From NCBI RefSeq assembly GCF_047468865.1, contig NZ_JBLGTV010000002.1, forward strand, positions 62,001 to 126,000: a DNA stretch of 64,000 nt. Direction: 5' to 3'. Source of the stretch: Castellaniella hirudinis_A (lineage in GTDB: Bacteria > Pseudomonadota > Gammaproteobacteria > Burkholderiales > Burkholderiaceae_B). Numbering within the stretch: the first letter of the stretch is position 1; every line of letters begins with the position of its first letter. Below the pieces are notes generated by a model that saw only the letters and a program-made list of their open reading frames with translations, was not told where the DNA came from and did no database searches. The position numbers were made by a program, and so were the translations under genes. This document shows positions 34,028 through 41,730 of this stretch, one piece after another.

Positions 34028-34909
34028 TCAGGCGTCCGGCTCGCCGGCCGCGGCCAGCAGCCAGCGCCAGCCCGGCATCAAGGCATCCACTGAAGCGCTC
34101 TGGTGGGTATGCCCGGGCAGCACCGCGCTGTGCAGCCGCAGATCGGGACAAGCGGCAACACGGGCCGACAAGGCCCGCATCCCATCGACCATGCCCCGGG
34201 CCTGGCGCTGGGACAGGCGTTGGCGGCGCGCCGCCGCGTCCAGGGCGGGATCCCTTGCCTCGCGGGGGCTCAGGCCCTGTTCGTGGGCGCCCACACTGAG
34301 CCACAGCCCCAAGGGCGGCACGCCCTGGCGGCACAGCCAGGCCAGGCGGCGGCGCAGCAGGCGATCCAGATAGCGCCCGCCCCACCACACCGAAGGGCTG
34401 GACAGGACATAGCCGGAAAACGCCCGGGGGCGGTGCAGCAGCACATACAGGCCAAACAAGGCCCCCAGCGAATGTCCGCAGAACACCTGACGGTCGGGAT
34501 CCAAGCGAAAATCCCCGGCGATGTGGCTGCGCGCCTGATCCAGGGTACGCAGCCAGGCCGCCGCCCCGGCGCGCGCCGGGGCCGTCCCTACCGAGGCGGG
34601 CGACGGGACAAGCCGCGGCGAGACCATCGGCAGCGCCCCGGCCAAAGCGGCATCGGCCGGGCCGGGCAGCGGCTGCCAGCCCGCCGGGACGTATTCCCGA
34701 GCGCGATCCGCTGGCACCCGCGGCCCCAGGCCCACCAGCAAGCCGGGCAGGCCGCCGGGATCGGCGCACATAACATCGAACTGTTTTTGATCCAGCACAT
34801 AGGCCGTCGGCCAGCCCCGGGGCGGCATCAGGCCGGGCGGCAGCGCCACGCGCAGCGTGCAGGGACGCACGCCCGGAACCGGGAAAGGAGAAAGCTCGAC
34901 TGTGTGCAT
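34028..34909 (-). CDS. Alpha/beta-hydrolase esterase, IroE/Fes-like (siderophore esterase candidate)
   Basis: The 293-residue protein belongs to the esterase family that includes IroE and BesA: nucleophile elbow GHSLGALFGLYVLLHRP, a following SSPSVWWGG stretch, and a late histidine in PGHTHQSASV. No signal peptide is seen, pointing to a cytosolic role such as hydrolysis of ferric tri-catecholate lactones to release iron. A second member of the family is encoded at 38258-39049. The ATG at 34909 is followed upstream by a weak Fur-like sequence. Substrate is inferred from the cluster. Confidence 0.8.
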   Translation of the reverse strand: MHTVELSPFPVPGVRPCTLRVALPPGLMPPRGWPTAYVLDQKQFDVMCADPGGLPGLLVGLGPRVPADRAREYVPAGWQPLPGPADAALAGALPMVSPRLVPSPASVGTAPARAGAAAWLRTLDQARSHIAGDFRLDPDRQVFCGHSLGALFGLYVLLHRPRAFSGYVLSSPSVWWGGRYLDRLLRRRLAWLCRQGVPPLGLWLSVGAHEQGLSPREARDPALDAAARRQRLSQRQARGMVDGMRALSARVAACPDLRLHSAVLPGHTHQSASVDALMPGWRWLLAAAGEPDA

Positions 34910-34915
34910 GGAAAA

Positions 34916-34934
34916 ACAATGAGAACCCGAACCA
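34916..34934 (-). promoter_or_regulatory. Weak Fur-like half-site before the first esterase gene
   Basis: AACAATGAGAACCCGAACC lies a few bases before the esterase start; its left half resembles GATAATGATAAT while the right half does not. It may be the minus-facing part of a divergent iron-regulated control region that also serves the transporter operon at 35140. Confidence 0.25.
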
Positions 34935-35041
34935 TCGGACGCGGCAACAGGGCACTGGCCGTGCGCCCGGAACCCCGGTGTGCTTGCGGCGCAAGACGTC
35001 GGACGGCGTCATCCTTTACAATGCCCGCAATGTAGGTATTG

Positions 35042-35060
35042 TAAACGGTTCTCATTCTTT
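35042..35060 (+). promoter_or_regulatory. Putative Fur box upstream of the siderophore ABC importer operon
   Basis: Read on the minus strand, AAGAATGAGAACCGTTTAC matches the classical Fur 19-mer at 12 positions by hand count. It lies about 80 bases before the permease start in the 230-base divergent gap 34910-35139, the rest of which shows no gene. Confidence 0.5.
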
Positions 35061-35139
35061 CAAGGCTTCAGGCGTCCGGTTCCGCCCCTCGATGTGCGGC
35101 CCCGTCCACGCCGCATCCTGTCTCTTTTCCGCCCCCTGA

Positions 35140-36195
35140 ATGGACGCATCCCTGACCCCGCCCCCACCCGCTCTGGCCGACTACCGGCACATGCTGCGCC
35201 GCCGCTGGCTGATGGTGGCGCTCCTGCTCCTCATCATCCTGGCCTCCATTCTGGCCGACTTCATGCTGGGGCCTTCCGGCCTGGGCTGGGGTGAACTCAG
35301 CCACGCGCTGTTGCATCCCGATCTGGCCGATCCCACCACCCGCGTCATCGTCTGGGACATCCGCCTGCCTTTCGCCCTGATGGCCGTGGCCATCGGCCTG
35401 GCCCTGGGGCTGGCGGGCGGCGAAATGCAGACCATCCTGAACAATCCGTTGGCCAGCCCCTTTACTCTGGGGATTTCATCGGCGGCGGCCTTTGGGGCCT
35501 CGCTGGCCATCGTGCTGGGCCTGTCGCTGCCGGGCGTCCCGCAGTCCTGGACCATCGCCGCCAATGCGTTTGTCTTCGCCCTGGTTTCGGCCCTGCTGCT
35601 GGACGCCGTGGCGCGCTGGGGTTCCATGAGCACGTCCGGGCTGGTGCTGTTTGGCATCGCCCTGGTGTTTTCTTTCAACGCGGCAGTCTCGCTGGTGCAG
35701 TTCGTCGCCAGCGCCGAAGCCCTGCAGGGCCTGGTGTTCTGGACCATGGGCAGCCTGGCGCGCTCGTCCTGGCCCAAAGTGGGCCTGATGCTGCTGACCT
35801 TCGCCATCCTGCTGCCGCTGTCGCTGCGCGACACCTGGAAACTGACCGCCCTGCGGCTGGGCGAAGACCGCGCCGCCAGCTTCGGCATCGACGTTCCCCG
35901 GCTGCGCCTGACGGCTTTGGTGCGCATCAGCATTCTGGCCGCCATGGCGGTGTCGTTCGTCGGCACCATCGGCTTCATCGGCCTGATCGCCCCGCACATC
36001 GCCCGCCGGATGTTCGGCGAAGACCACCGCTTCTACCTGCCCGGCAGCGCCCTGGTGGGGGGCACCATCCTGTCGCTGGCCTCGATCGCCTCGAAGAACA
36101 TCGTGCCCGGCATCATCATCCCCGTGGGGATCGTCACCTCGCTGGTGGGGGTGCCGTTCTTCCTGGCCGTCGTGCTGCGGCGGCAAATCAAATAA
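35140..36195 (+). CDS. FecCD-type iron-siderophore ABC transporter permease
   Basis: The 351-residue permease has about ten membrane helices and FecCD motifs: DIRLPFALMAVAIGLALGLAGGEMQTILNNPLASPFTLGISSAAAFGASLAIV near the N-terminus and FVGTIGFIGLIAPHIARRMFGEDHRFYLPGSALVGG before the last helices. Only one permease gene is present, so it should act as a homodimer, unlike the FepD/FepG pair. It imports the ferric siderophore, or iron released from it, across the inner membrane. It is followed 3 bases later by the ATPase gene. Confidence 0.93.
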   Translation: MDASLTPPPPALADYRHMLRRRWLMVALLLLIILASILADFMLGPSGLGWGELSHALLHPDLADPTTRVIVWDIRLPFALMAVAIGLALGLAGGEMQTILNNPLASPFTLGISSAAAFGASLAIVLGLSLPGVPQSWTIAANAFVFALVSALLLDAVARWGSMSTSGLVLFGIALVFSFNAAVSLVQFVASAEALQGLVFWTMGSLARSSWPKVGLMLLTFAILLPLSLRDTWKLTALRLGEDRAASFGIDVPRLRLTALVRISILAAMAVSFVGTIGFIGLIAPHIARRMFGEDHRFYLPGSALVGGTILSLASIASKNIVPGIIIPVGIVTSLVGVPFFLAVVLRRQIK

Positions 36196-36198
36196 ACC

Positions 36199-36981
36199 AT
36201 GCTGCAGATCCAAGACCTGTCGGTGGCCTATGCGCGCCGCACCATCATCCACCACCTGTCCGCCGGGCCGCTGATGCCGGGCCGGGTGGTGTCCCTGCTG
36301 GGCCCCAACGGCAGCGGCAAATCCACGCTGCTGAAGGCCCTGGCCGGCTTGCTGAAAGCCAAGGGGCAGGTCGTCCTGGATGGCCAGGATCTGACCCGCC
36401 TGTCCTTCGAGCGCCGCGCGCAAAGCGTGGTCTACCTGCCGCAGTCCCTGCCCGCCTCGGTGCACCTGCGGGTGTTTGAATCCGTCATGGTGGCCGCGCG
36501 CGCCTCCGACCTGGATCCCGCCGCCCAGGCGGCGGACCCGCAGCGCATCCTGGATGTGCTCAAGCGCCTGGGCATCGAGCACCTGGCCATGCACTATCTG
36601 GATCAGCTGTCGGGCGGTCAAAAACAACTGGTGGGCCTGGCCCAGGCCTTGATCCGCACCCCGCGCCTGTTGCTGCTGGACGAACCGCTGTCCGCCCTGG
36701 ACTTGAACTATCAATGCCACGTGATGGATCTGCTGGCCCAGGAAACCCGCGAGCACGGCCTGACCACGCTGATCGTGCTGCACGACCTGAACATCGCCCT
36801 GCAGCGCAGCGACGACACCCTGCTGATCCGGGCGGGCGAACTCGTCGGCCATGGCCGGCCCGCCGACGTCATCACGACGGAATCCCTGGCCGAGGTCTAC
36901 CAGGTGCGCGCCCGGGTCGAGACCTGCTCGCGCGGGCTGCCCCACATTCTGATCGATGGCCTGTGCGCCACCACGCCCTGA
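36199..36981 (+). CDS. Iron-siderophore ABC transporter ATP-binding protein (FecE/FepC-like)
   Basis: The 260-residue ATPase has Walker A GPNGSGKST, signature LSGGQKQLVGLAQAL, Walker B LLLLDEPLSALD and the switch LHDLNIAL typical of the iron and B12 importer class. It pairs with the permease encoded just upstream. The SGGQKQL wording and the length match the FecE/FhuC/FepC group. The binding-protein gene follows after 44 bases. Confidence 0.93.
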   Translation: MLQIQDLSVAYARRTIIHHLSAGPLMPGRVVSLLGPNGSGKSTLLKALAGLLKAKGQVVLDGQDLTRLSFERRAQSVVYLPQSLPASVHLRVFESVMVAARASDLDPAAQAADPQRILDVLKRLGIEHLAMHYLDQLSGGQKQLVGLAQALIRTPRLLLLDEPLSALDLNYQCHVMDLLAQETREHGLTTLIVLHDLNIALQRSDDTLLIRAGELVGHGRPADVITTESLAEVYQVRARVETCSRGLPHILIDGLCATTP

Positions 36982-37025
36982 CGCCCGGCCAAGCCTCGGC
37001 GTCTTTTTCCCAGGACGACTCTCCT

Positions 37026-38261
37026 ATGCCGCTTCCCGCCGCCTCCCTGGCCCAACAGGCTCAACGCCCGCAGCGTGCCCTGCCCGCCCGCAGCGCCACA
37101 CCGCCCACACCCCGAATGGGCCGCTGGGCCACCCTGCGGCGCGCCGCCCGGGCCTGGCTGCTGGGCTTGGCGCTCGGCCTGGCCGGGCCGGCGCTGGCCG
37201 CCCCCATCCAGGTCACGGACGTGCTGGGCCGCCAGGTGACGCTGCCCCAGCCCGCCCAGCGCGTGGTGCTGGCCCAGGCCCGGCACTTCCAGGTGCTCTC
37301 CCTGCTCACCCCGGATCCGGCCGCCATCCTGGCGGGCTGGTCCGATGAATTCCGCACGTCGTTCAAGCCGGACTACGAGGTCGCGCTGATGCGCTTTCCC
37401 AGCCTGGCCAAGGTGCCCATCGTCGGGCGCCACACCGCGGATTCCTTTTCCGTGGAAACGACCCTGGGGCTGCGCCCGGATCTGGTGGTGATGACGGCTT
37501 CGTTCGCCGGCCTGCGCGCGGGCCAGCCCGCCAGCGAATCCCCCCTCATCACTCGGCTGGAAGCTGCGGGCATCCCGGTCATCGTGATCGATTTTTTCAT
37601 GCAGCCCATGGAAAACACGGTGCCCAGCCTGCGCGCCCTGGGCCGGGCCATCGGCCAGGACGCCCGCACCGACGCCTTCATCCAGTTCTACGAGTCTCAC
37701 ATGGGGGCCATCCGCGACCGGCTGGCCGACCTGCCCGCGGATCAGCGCCCGCCCGTCTTCGTCCACGCCCACGCGGGCAGCACCGACTGCTGCAATTCAC
37801 CCGGGGTCGGCACCTTCAACGACATGATCACCTACGCGGGCGGACACAACATCGGGGCCGACGTCCTGAAAAGCGCCACCGGCAAGCTCAATTTCGAATA
37901 CATCAACGCCAAGGCCCCCAAAGTCTATGTGGCCACCGGCACCGGATCGCGGGCGGCCACCGGCCTGGCCATCGGCGCCGGGGTCAGCCAGGCGGATGCC
38001 CGCGCCAGCCTGCAGCGCCTGATCGACGGCAACCACCTGGGCGCCCTGCCCGCGGTCCGTTCGGGCAACAGCCACGGCATCTGGCACGCCTTCAATGATT
38101 CGCCCCTGCACGTGGTGTTCATCGAGGCGCTGGCGCACTGGATACACCCGGATCGCATGGCGGGCATCCACCCCGCCCAGACCCTGGCGGAAATCAATCA
38201 GCGATTCCTCGCCGTCCCCCTGGACGGCACCTACCTGGTGGATTTGCGGGACTCGCCGTGA
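37026..38261 (+). CDS. Periplasmic iron-siderophore-binding protein (FecB/FepB-like, SBP family 8)
   Basis: The 411-residue precursor has an unusually long N-terminus before the signal helix (AWLLGLALGLAGPALA, about residues 43-58), so translation may start at the internal ATG MGRWATL (residue 32). The mature part begins IQVTDVLGRQVTLPQPAQRVVLAQ, the classic start of family-8 iron-chelate-binding proteins, and contains GLRPDLVVM, IPVIVIDFF and AHWIHPDRM segments. It should carry the ferric siderophore from the receptor to the permease. Its stop overlaps the next gene's GTG start (GTGA). Confidence 0.88.
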   Translation: MPLPAASLAQQAQRPQRALPARSATPPTPRMGRWATLRRAARAWLLGLALGLAGPALAAPIQVTDVLGRQVTLPQPAQRVVLAQARHFQVLSLLTPDPAAILAGWSDEFRTSFKPDYEVALMRFPSLAKVPIVGRHTADSFSVETTLGLRPDLVVMTASFAGLRAGQPASESPLITRLEAAGIPVIVIDFFMQPMENTVPSLRALGRAIGQDARTDAFIQFYESHMGAIRDRLADLPADQRPPVFVHAHAGSTDCCNSPGVGTFNDMITYAGGHNIGADVLKSATGKLNFEYINAKAPKVYVATGTGSRAATGLAIGAGVSQADARASLQRLIDGNHLGALPAVRSGNSHGIWHAFNDSPLHVVFIEALAHWIHPDRMAGIHPAQTLAEINQRFLAVPLDGTYLVDLRDSP

Positions 38262-39049
38262 GCCTGCTGGAAACGCAGCTGCCCGCATCGACGGACAACG
38301 AAACCGCCCGCCGCCTGCGCCTGCACGTCCCGGACGCCGCCGCGCCGCCGGCGGGATGGCCCCTGCTGATCCTGCTGGACGGCGACTGGGTCTGGCCCCT
38401 GGCAGGCCCGGCCCTGGCGCGCTGCGCCGTCCTGATCCCCAGCCACGGCCCGGCGGCGGCCACCGAATCCCAGGCCCTGGCGCGCCGCGCCCTGGACTAC
38501 ACGCCCCCGGCCCCCGACGGCGGCCATTGGCCCGACCCCCGCATGCCGCAGTGGCGGGGCGGGGGTGCCGCCGCTTTCCTGGCCTGCCTGGCCGGCCCGA
38601 TCCTGGCCTGGGCGCGCACGCAGGCCCCGCTGGACGACGCCCGGCGCACCCTGTACGGCCATTCCTATGGCGGCCTGTGCGCCCTGTTCGCCCTGGCGCA
38701 CCGGGCGGACGACTTCACCCACATCGTCTGCGCCAGCCCGTCGCTATGGTGGCGCGACCCGGCGATCCTGCGGCACCTGGATCGCCTGGAACAGCACCCG
38801 CCCGGCCGGCCCATCCGCGTCACCCTGATGGCGGGCACCGATGAATACTGGTATCCCCGCCCCGCCGGCCCCGGCGCGCCGCGCACGCGGCAAAACGGCA
38901 TCCCCACCCTGCCCGCCCTGCGGGCATTGGCCGCCCGGCTGGCCCGCATCCCCCGTCTGCACTGCCAGTTGATGCCGCTGGATCAGCTGGGCCACGGCCA
39001 GGTGCTGCCCGCTTCGGCCCAGCGCACACTGGATCTGGCCGCCGGCTGA
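38258..39049 (+). CDS. Alpha/beta-hydrolase esterase, second IroE/Fes-like protein
   Basis: The 263-residue product starts at a GTG that overlaps the binding-protein stop (GTGA), indicating translational coupling. It has the esterase elbow GHSYGGLCALFALAHRA, a SPSLWWRDP motif typical of IroE/BesA-type enzymes, and a late histidine in LGHGQVLP. No signal peptide is seen. Together with the esterase at 34028-34909 the locus encodes two candidate siderophore hydrolases; one may act on the ferric trilactone and the other on linear forms, or on a different xenosiderophore. Substrate inferred from context. Confidence 0.82.
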   Translation: MSLLETQLPASTDNETARRLRLHVPDAAAPPAGWPLLILLDGDWVWPLAGPALARCAVLIPSHGPAAATESQALARRALDYTPPAPDGGHWPDPRMPQWRGGGAAAFLACLAGPILAWARTQAPLDDARRTLYGHSYGGLCALFALAHRADDFTHIVCASPSLWWRDPAILRHLDRLEQHPPGRPIRVTLMAGTDEYWYPRPAGPGAPRTRQNGIPTLPALRALAARLARIPRLHCQLMPLDQLGHGQVLPASAQRTLDLAAG

Positions 39050-39073
39050 CCCCCCGCAGCCAAGGCACCCCTC

Positions 39074-39766
39074 ATGAACCCGCCTTTCGTCCTGGCGCTC
39101 GACGGCCTGCCCGACACGGCCCTGGCGCAGCGGCTGCGCCAGGCCCTGCCGGCGGCGGAATGGCAATGGGTGCAGCGTCTGCGCCGGCCCGACGACCGCC
39201 TGCGCAGCCTGTGCGGGCGGGCAGCGCTGCGCCTGCTGCTGGCCCCGCGCCTGGGCATGCCGCCGACGGAAATCCCCTTGTCCGCCGGCCCCTGGGGCAA
39301 GCCCCTGCTGGCCGCCGCGCCGCATGTCCCGCCCGGCTGGCACTTCAATATCGCCCACAGCGCCGGCCAGGTGCTGGTGGCGATCGGCCGCCAGCCGCTG
39401 GGCGTGGACGTGGAAGCCTGCCCGACGCGCGTCGACCCGGCCCTGTACCAACTGACGACCGGCGAGTCCGGCGGGCCGGCAAACCTGCCGCCCGACCCGC
39501 AGGTCTTTTGCCGCGAATGGGTTTGCCGGGAGGCGATCCTGAAGGCCCACGGCACCGGATTGGCCCGTCCCATGGACACCCTGCGCCTGCATCCCGGCCC
39601 GGGCGGATGGCAGCGGGTTTCCGGCCTGCCTCGGGCAAACCGCCTGCATGTCCGGCTGCTGTGGCAATCCGACGCGCACTGCGCCGCCTTGTGCCTGCCG
39701 GTGACGGAAACCGCCTGGCGGCTGGAACACTACACAATGTCTTCATGGTTTTATACTAGAATATAA
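39074..39766 (+). CDS. entD: 4'-phosphopantetheinyl transferase (EntD/Sfp type)
   Basis: The 230-residue enzyme shows Sfp-type motifs: FNIAHSAGQVLVAIGRQPLGVDVEACP (histidine and the magnesium-binding GVDVE) and REWVCREAILKAHGTGL (the WxxREA-LKA motif). It transfers the phosphopantetheine arm of CoA to carrier-domain serines, activating the aryl carrier protein at 41476-41730 and the carrier domain of the synthetase. Its 3' end overlaps a promoter and a Fur-like site that serve entE. Length matches EntD. Confidence 0.9.
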   Translation: MNPPFVLALDGLPDTALAQRLRQALPAAEWQWVQRLRRPDDRLRSLCGRAALRLLLAPRLGMPPTEIPLSAGPWGKPLLAAAPHVPPGWHFNIAHSAGQVLVAIGRQPLGVDVEACPTRVDPALYQLTTGESGGPANLPPDPQVFCREWVCREAILKAHGTGLARPMDTLRLHPGPGGWQRVSGLPRANRLHVRLLWQSDAHCAALCLPVTETAWRLEHYTMSSWFYTRI

Positions 39767-39780
39767 CCATTCTCATTATC
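39752..39780 (+). promoter_or_regulatory. Fur box and -10 element upstream of entE, inside the 3' end of entD
   Basis: On the minus strand 39780-39762 reads GATAATGAGAATGGTTATA, 15 of 19 matches to the Fur consensus by hand count and the best such site in the window. TATACT at 39752-39757 and TAGAAT next to it are good -10 hexamers. The element shows that the biosynthetic operon from entE on probably has its own iron-repressed promoter in addition to read-through from the transporter genes. Confidence 0.65.
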
Positions 39781-39793
39781 ATACGCATGAAAT

Positions 39794-41452
39794 ATGTCGT
39801 CGCTGCTTCCCGTTCAAACTTGGCCGGATGAATTCGCCGCCCGTTACCGTGCGGCCGGTTACTGGCGCAACGAAACCTTTGGCGCCTGGCTGCGCGAACG
39901 CGCCCTGGCGCACCCGGATCGGGTGGCGGTCGTGGGCGGGCCGCAGCGCTGGACCTACGCCGATCTGGATCACCGGGCATCCGCCCTGGCCGCCGGGTTT
40001 CTGCAGGCAGGCCTGGTGCGCGGCGACCGCGTGCTGGTGCACCTGCCCAACATCCCGGATTTCATCGCCGTCGTCATGGGGCTGTTCCGCGCCGGATTGA
40101 TCCCGGTCTATGCCCTGCCCGCCCACCGCATCACCGAAATCGAACACTTCGCCCAGGGTTCCGGCGCCTGCGCCTATGTGGCGGCCGACCGCCACGCGGG
40201 ATTCGACTACCGCGCCCTGGCGACGGATCTGCGCCAACGCCGGCCCGCCATCCAGCATGTCTGGATCAGCGGCGAAGCCGGCCCTTTCGCCTCGCTGGCA
40301 TCCCTGGCCGCCACAGACGGCAGCGCCATCCCCGCCAGCGCCGCCCAAGGGTCGGACGTCGCCTTCCTGCAGATATCCGGCGGCAGCACGGGCCTGTCCA
40401 AACTCATCCCCCGCACGCACGACGACTACATCTACACGCTGCGCGAATCCGCCCGCATCTGCGGCCTGGGCGCGGACGCCGTCTTCCTGGGCGCCCTGCC
40501 CATCGCGCATAATTTCCCCATGAGCTCCCCCGGGTTCCTGGGGACGCTGTACGCCGGAGGCCGCGTCGTCCTCAGCCCGTCGCCCGACGCCGAATCCGGC
40601 TTCGCCCTGATCGAGCGCGAGCGCGTCACCGTCACCAGCCTGGTGCCCCCCCTGCTGCTGCAGTGGCTGGATCAGGCCGCCAAGACCCCGCACGACCTCA
40701 GCAGCCTGCGCGCCATCCAGGTCGGCGGGGCCAAGCTTTCCGCGGAAATCGCCCGCCGCGTGCGGCCCGTGCTGGGGGCCACCCTGCAACAGGTCTTCGG
40801 CATGGCCGAAGGCCTGGTCAACTACACCCGCCTGGACGACCCGGACGACACCATCATCCACACCCAGGGCCGTCCCATCAGCCCCGACGACGAAATCCTG
40901 ATCTTGGACGACGCGGGCCAGCCGGTCGCGCCGGGCCAGGTCGGGCACCTGCTGACCCGGGGCCCCTACACGATCCGGGCGTACCACGACAACCCGTCGG
41001 CCAATGCCCGCTCGTTCACGGAAGACGGCTACTACCGCACCGGCGACATGGTGCGCATGACCGCCGACGGCTACCTGGAAGTCCAGGGCCGCGCCGGGGA
41101 TCACATCAACCGGGCCGGCGAGAAAATCTCCGCCGAGGAAATCGAAGACCACCTGCTGTCGCACCCGCAGGTATTCGACGCCGCCGTAGTCTCCATCCCC
41201 GACGAATACCTGGGCGAACGCAGCTGCGCCTTCATCATCCCCAAGGGTGAAAAGCCCCGTGCCGCCGAACTCAAGAAATGGATTCGCGGGCGCGGCATCG
41301 CCGACTTCAAAGTGCCCGACCAAGTCGTTTTCGTCGATCAGTTCGCCGCCACCGCCGCCCTGAAAATCAGCCGCAAGGCCCTGCGCGCAGAACTCAGGGC
41401 GCGTCTGCTGGCCCAGGAGGCCGCCCAGGCCGCCGCACCGTCCAACCCATAA
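39794..41452 (+). CDS. entE: 2,3-dihydroxybenzoate-AMP ligase
   Basis: The 552-residue stand-alone adenylation enzyme activates an aryl acid and loads it on an aryl carrier protein. Motifs: QISGGSTGLSKLIPRTH (phosphate loop), ALPIAHNFPMSSPG with Asn240, QVFGMAEGLVNYTRLDD, YYRTGDMV and the C-terminal ALKISRKALR with catalytic Lys524. Ser245 and Val342 fall where dihydroxybenzoate enzymes have Ser and Val while salicylate enzymes have Cys and Leu; Phe241, where DhbE has Tyr, is salicylate-like. Dihydroxybenzoate is thus the likely substrate. In the A10 motif the usual Gly before the lysine is Leu. Followed after 23 bases by the carrier-protein gene. Confidence 0.92.
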   Translation: MSSLLPVQTWPDEFAARYRAAGYWRNETFGAWLRERALAHPDRVAVVGGPQRWTYADLDHRASALAAGFLQAGLVRGDRVLVHLPNIPDFIAVVMGLFRAGLIPVYALPAHRITEIEHFAQGSGACAYVAADRHAGFDYRALATDLRQRRPAIQHVWISGEAGPFASLASLAATDGSAIPASAAQGSDVAFLQISGGSTGLSKLIPRTHDDYIYTLRESARICGLGADAVFLGALPIAHNFPMSSPGFLGTLYAGGRVVLSPSPDAESGFALIERERVTVTSLVPPLLLQWLDQAAKTPHDLSSLRAIQVGGAKLSAEIARRVRPVLGATLQQVFGMAEGLVNYTRLDDPDDTIIHTQGRPISPDDEILILDDAGQPVAPGQVGHLLTRGPYTIRAYHDNPSANARSFTEDGYYRTGDMVRMTADGYLEVQGRAGDHINRAGEKISAEEIEDHLLSHPQVFDAAVVSIPDEYLGERSCAFIIPKGEKPRAAELKKWIRGRGIADFKVPDQVVFVDQFAATAALKISRKALRAELRARLLAQEAAQAAAPSNP

Positions 41453-41475
41453 CTTCCCGTCACCTGCCTGCCACC

Positions 41476-41730
41476 ATGAACCGCTTGACCCTGGAGCGCA
41501 TGCGCGCCGATGTCGCCCGCCTGCTGCACGAACCGCCCGAAGACATCCACGACGACGACAATCTGATGGATCTCGGGCTGGATTCCATGCGCCTGATGAA
41601 ACTGGCTTCGCTATGGCGCGAAGCGGGCGCCCGGGTCGAGTTCGCCGACCTCGCCGTCGAGGCCACCCTGGGCCAATGGTGGGCGCTGATCGACGCCGGC
41701 GCCGCGTCATCCGGCAACGACACGCCATGA
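41476..41730 (+). CDS. Stand-alone aryl carrier protein (ArCP)
   Basis: The 84-residue protein corresponds to the C-terminal aryl carrier domain of EntB, VibB and DhbB. The phosphopantetheine attachment site is Ser37 in MDLGLDSMRLMKL, and LLHEPPEDIHDDDNL before it and GQWWALIDAG after it match that domain. It should receive dihydroxybenzoate from EntE and donate it to the condensation domain of the synthetase. The isochorismatase that is normally fused to this domain is encoded separately at 48027-48674. Its stop overlaps the start of the synthetase gene (ATGA). Confidence 0.9.
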   Translation: MNRLTLERMRADVARLLHEPPEDIHDDDNLMDLGLDSMRLMKLASLWREAGARVEFADLAVEATLGQWWALIDAGAASSGNDTP

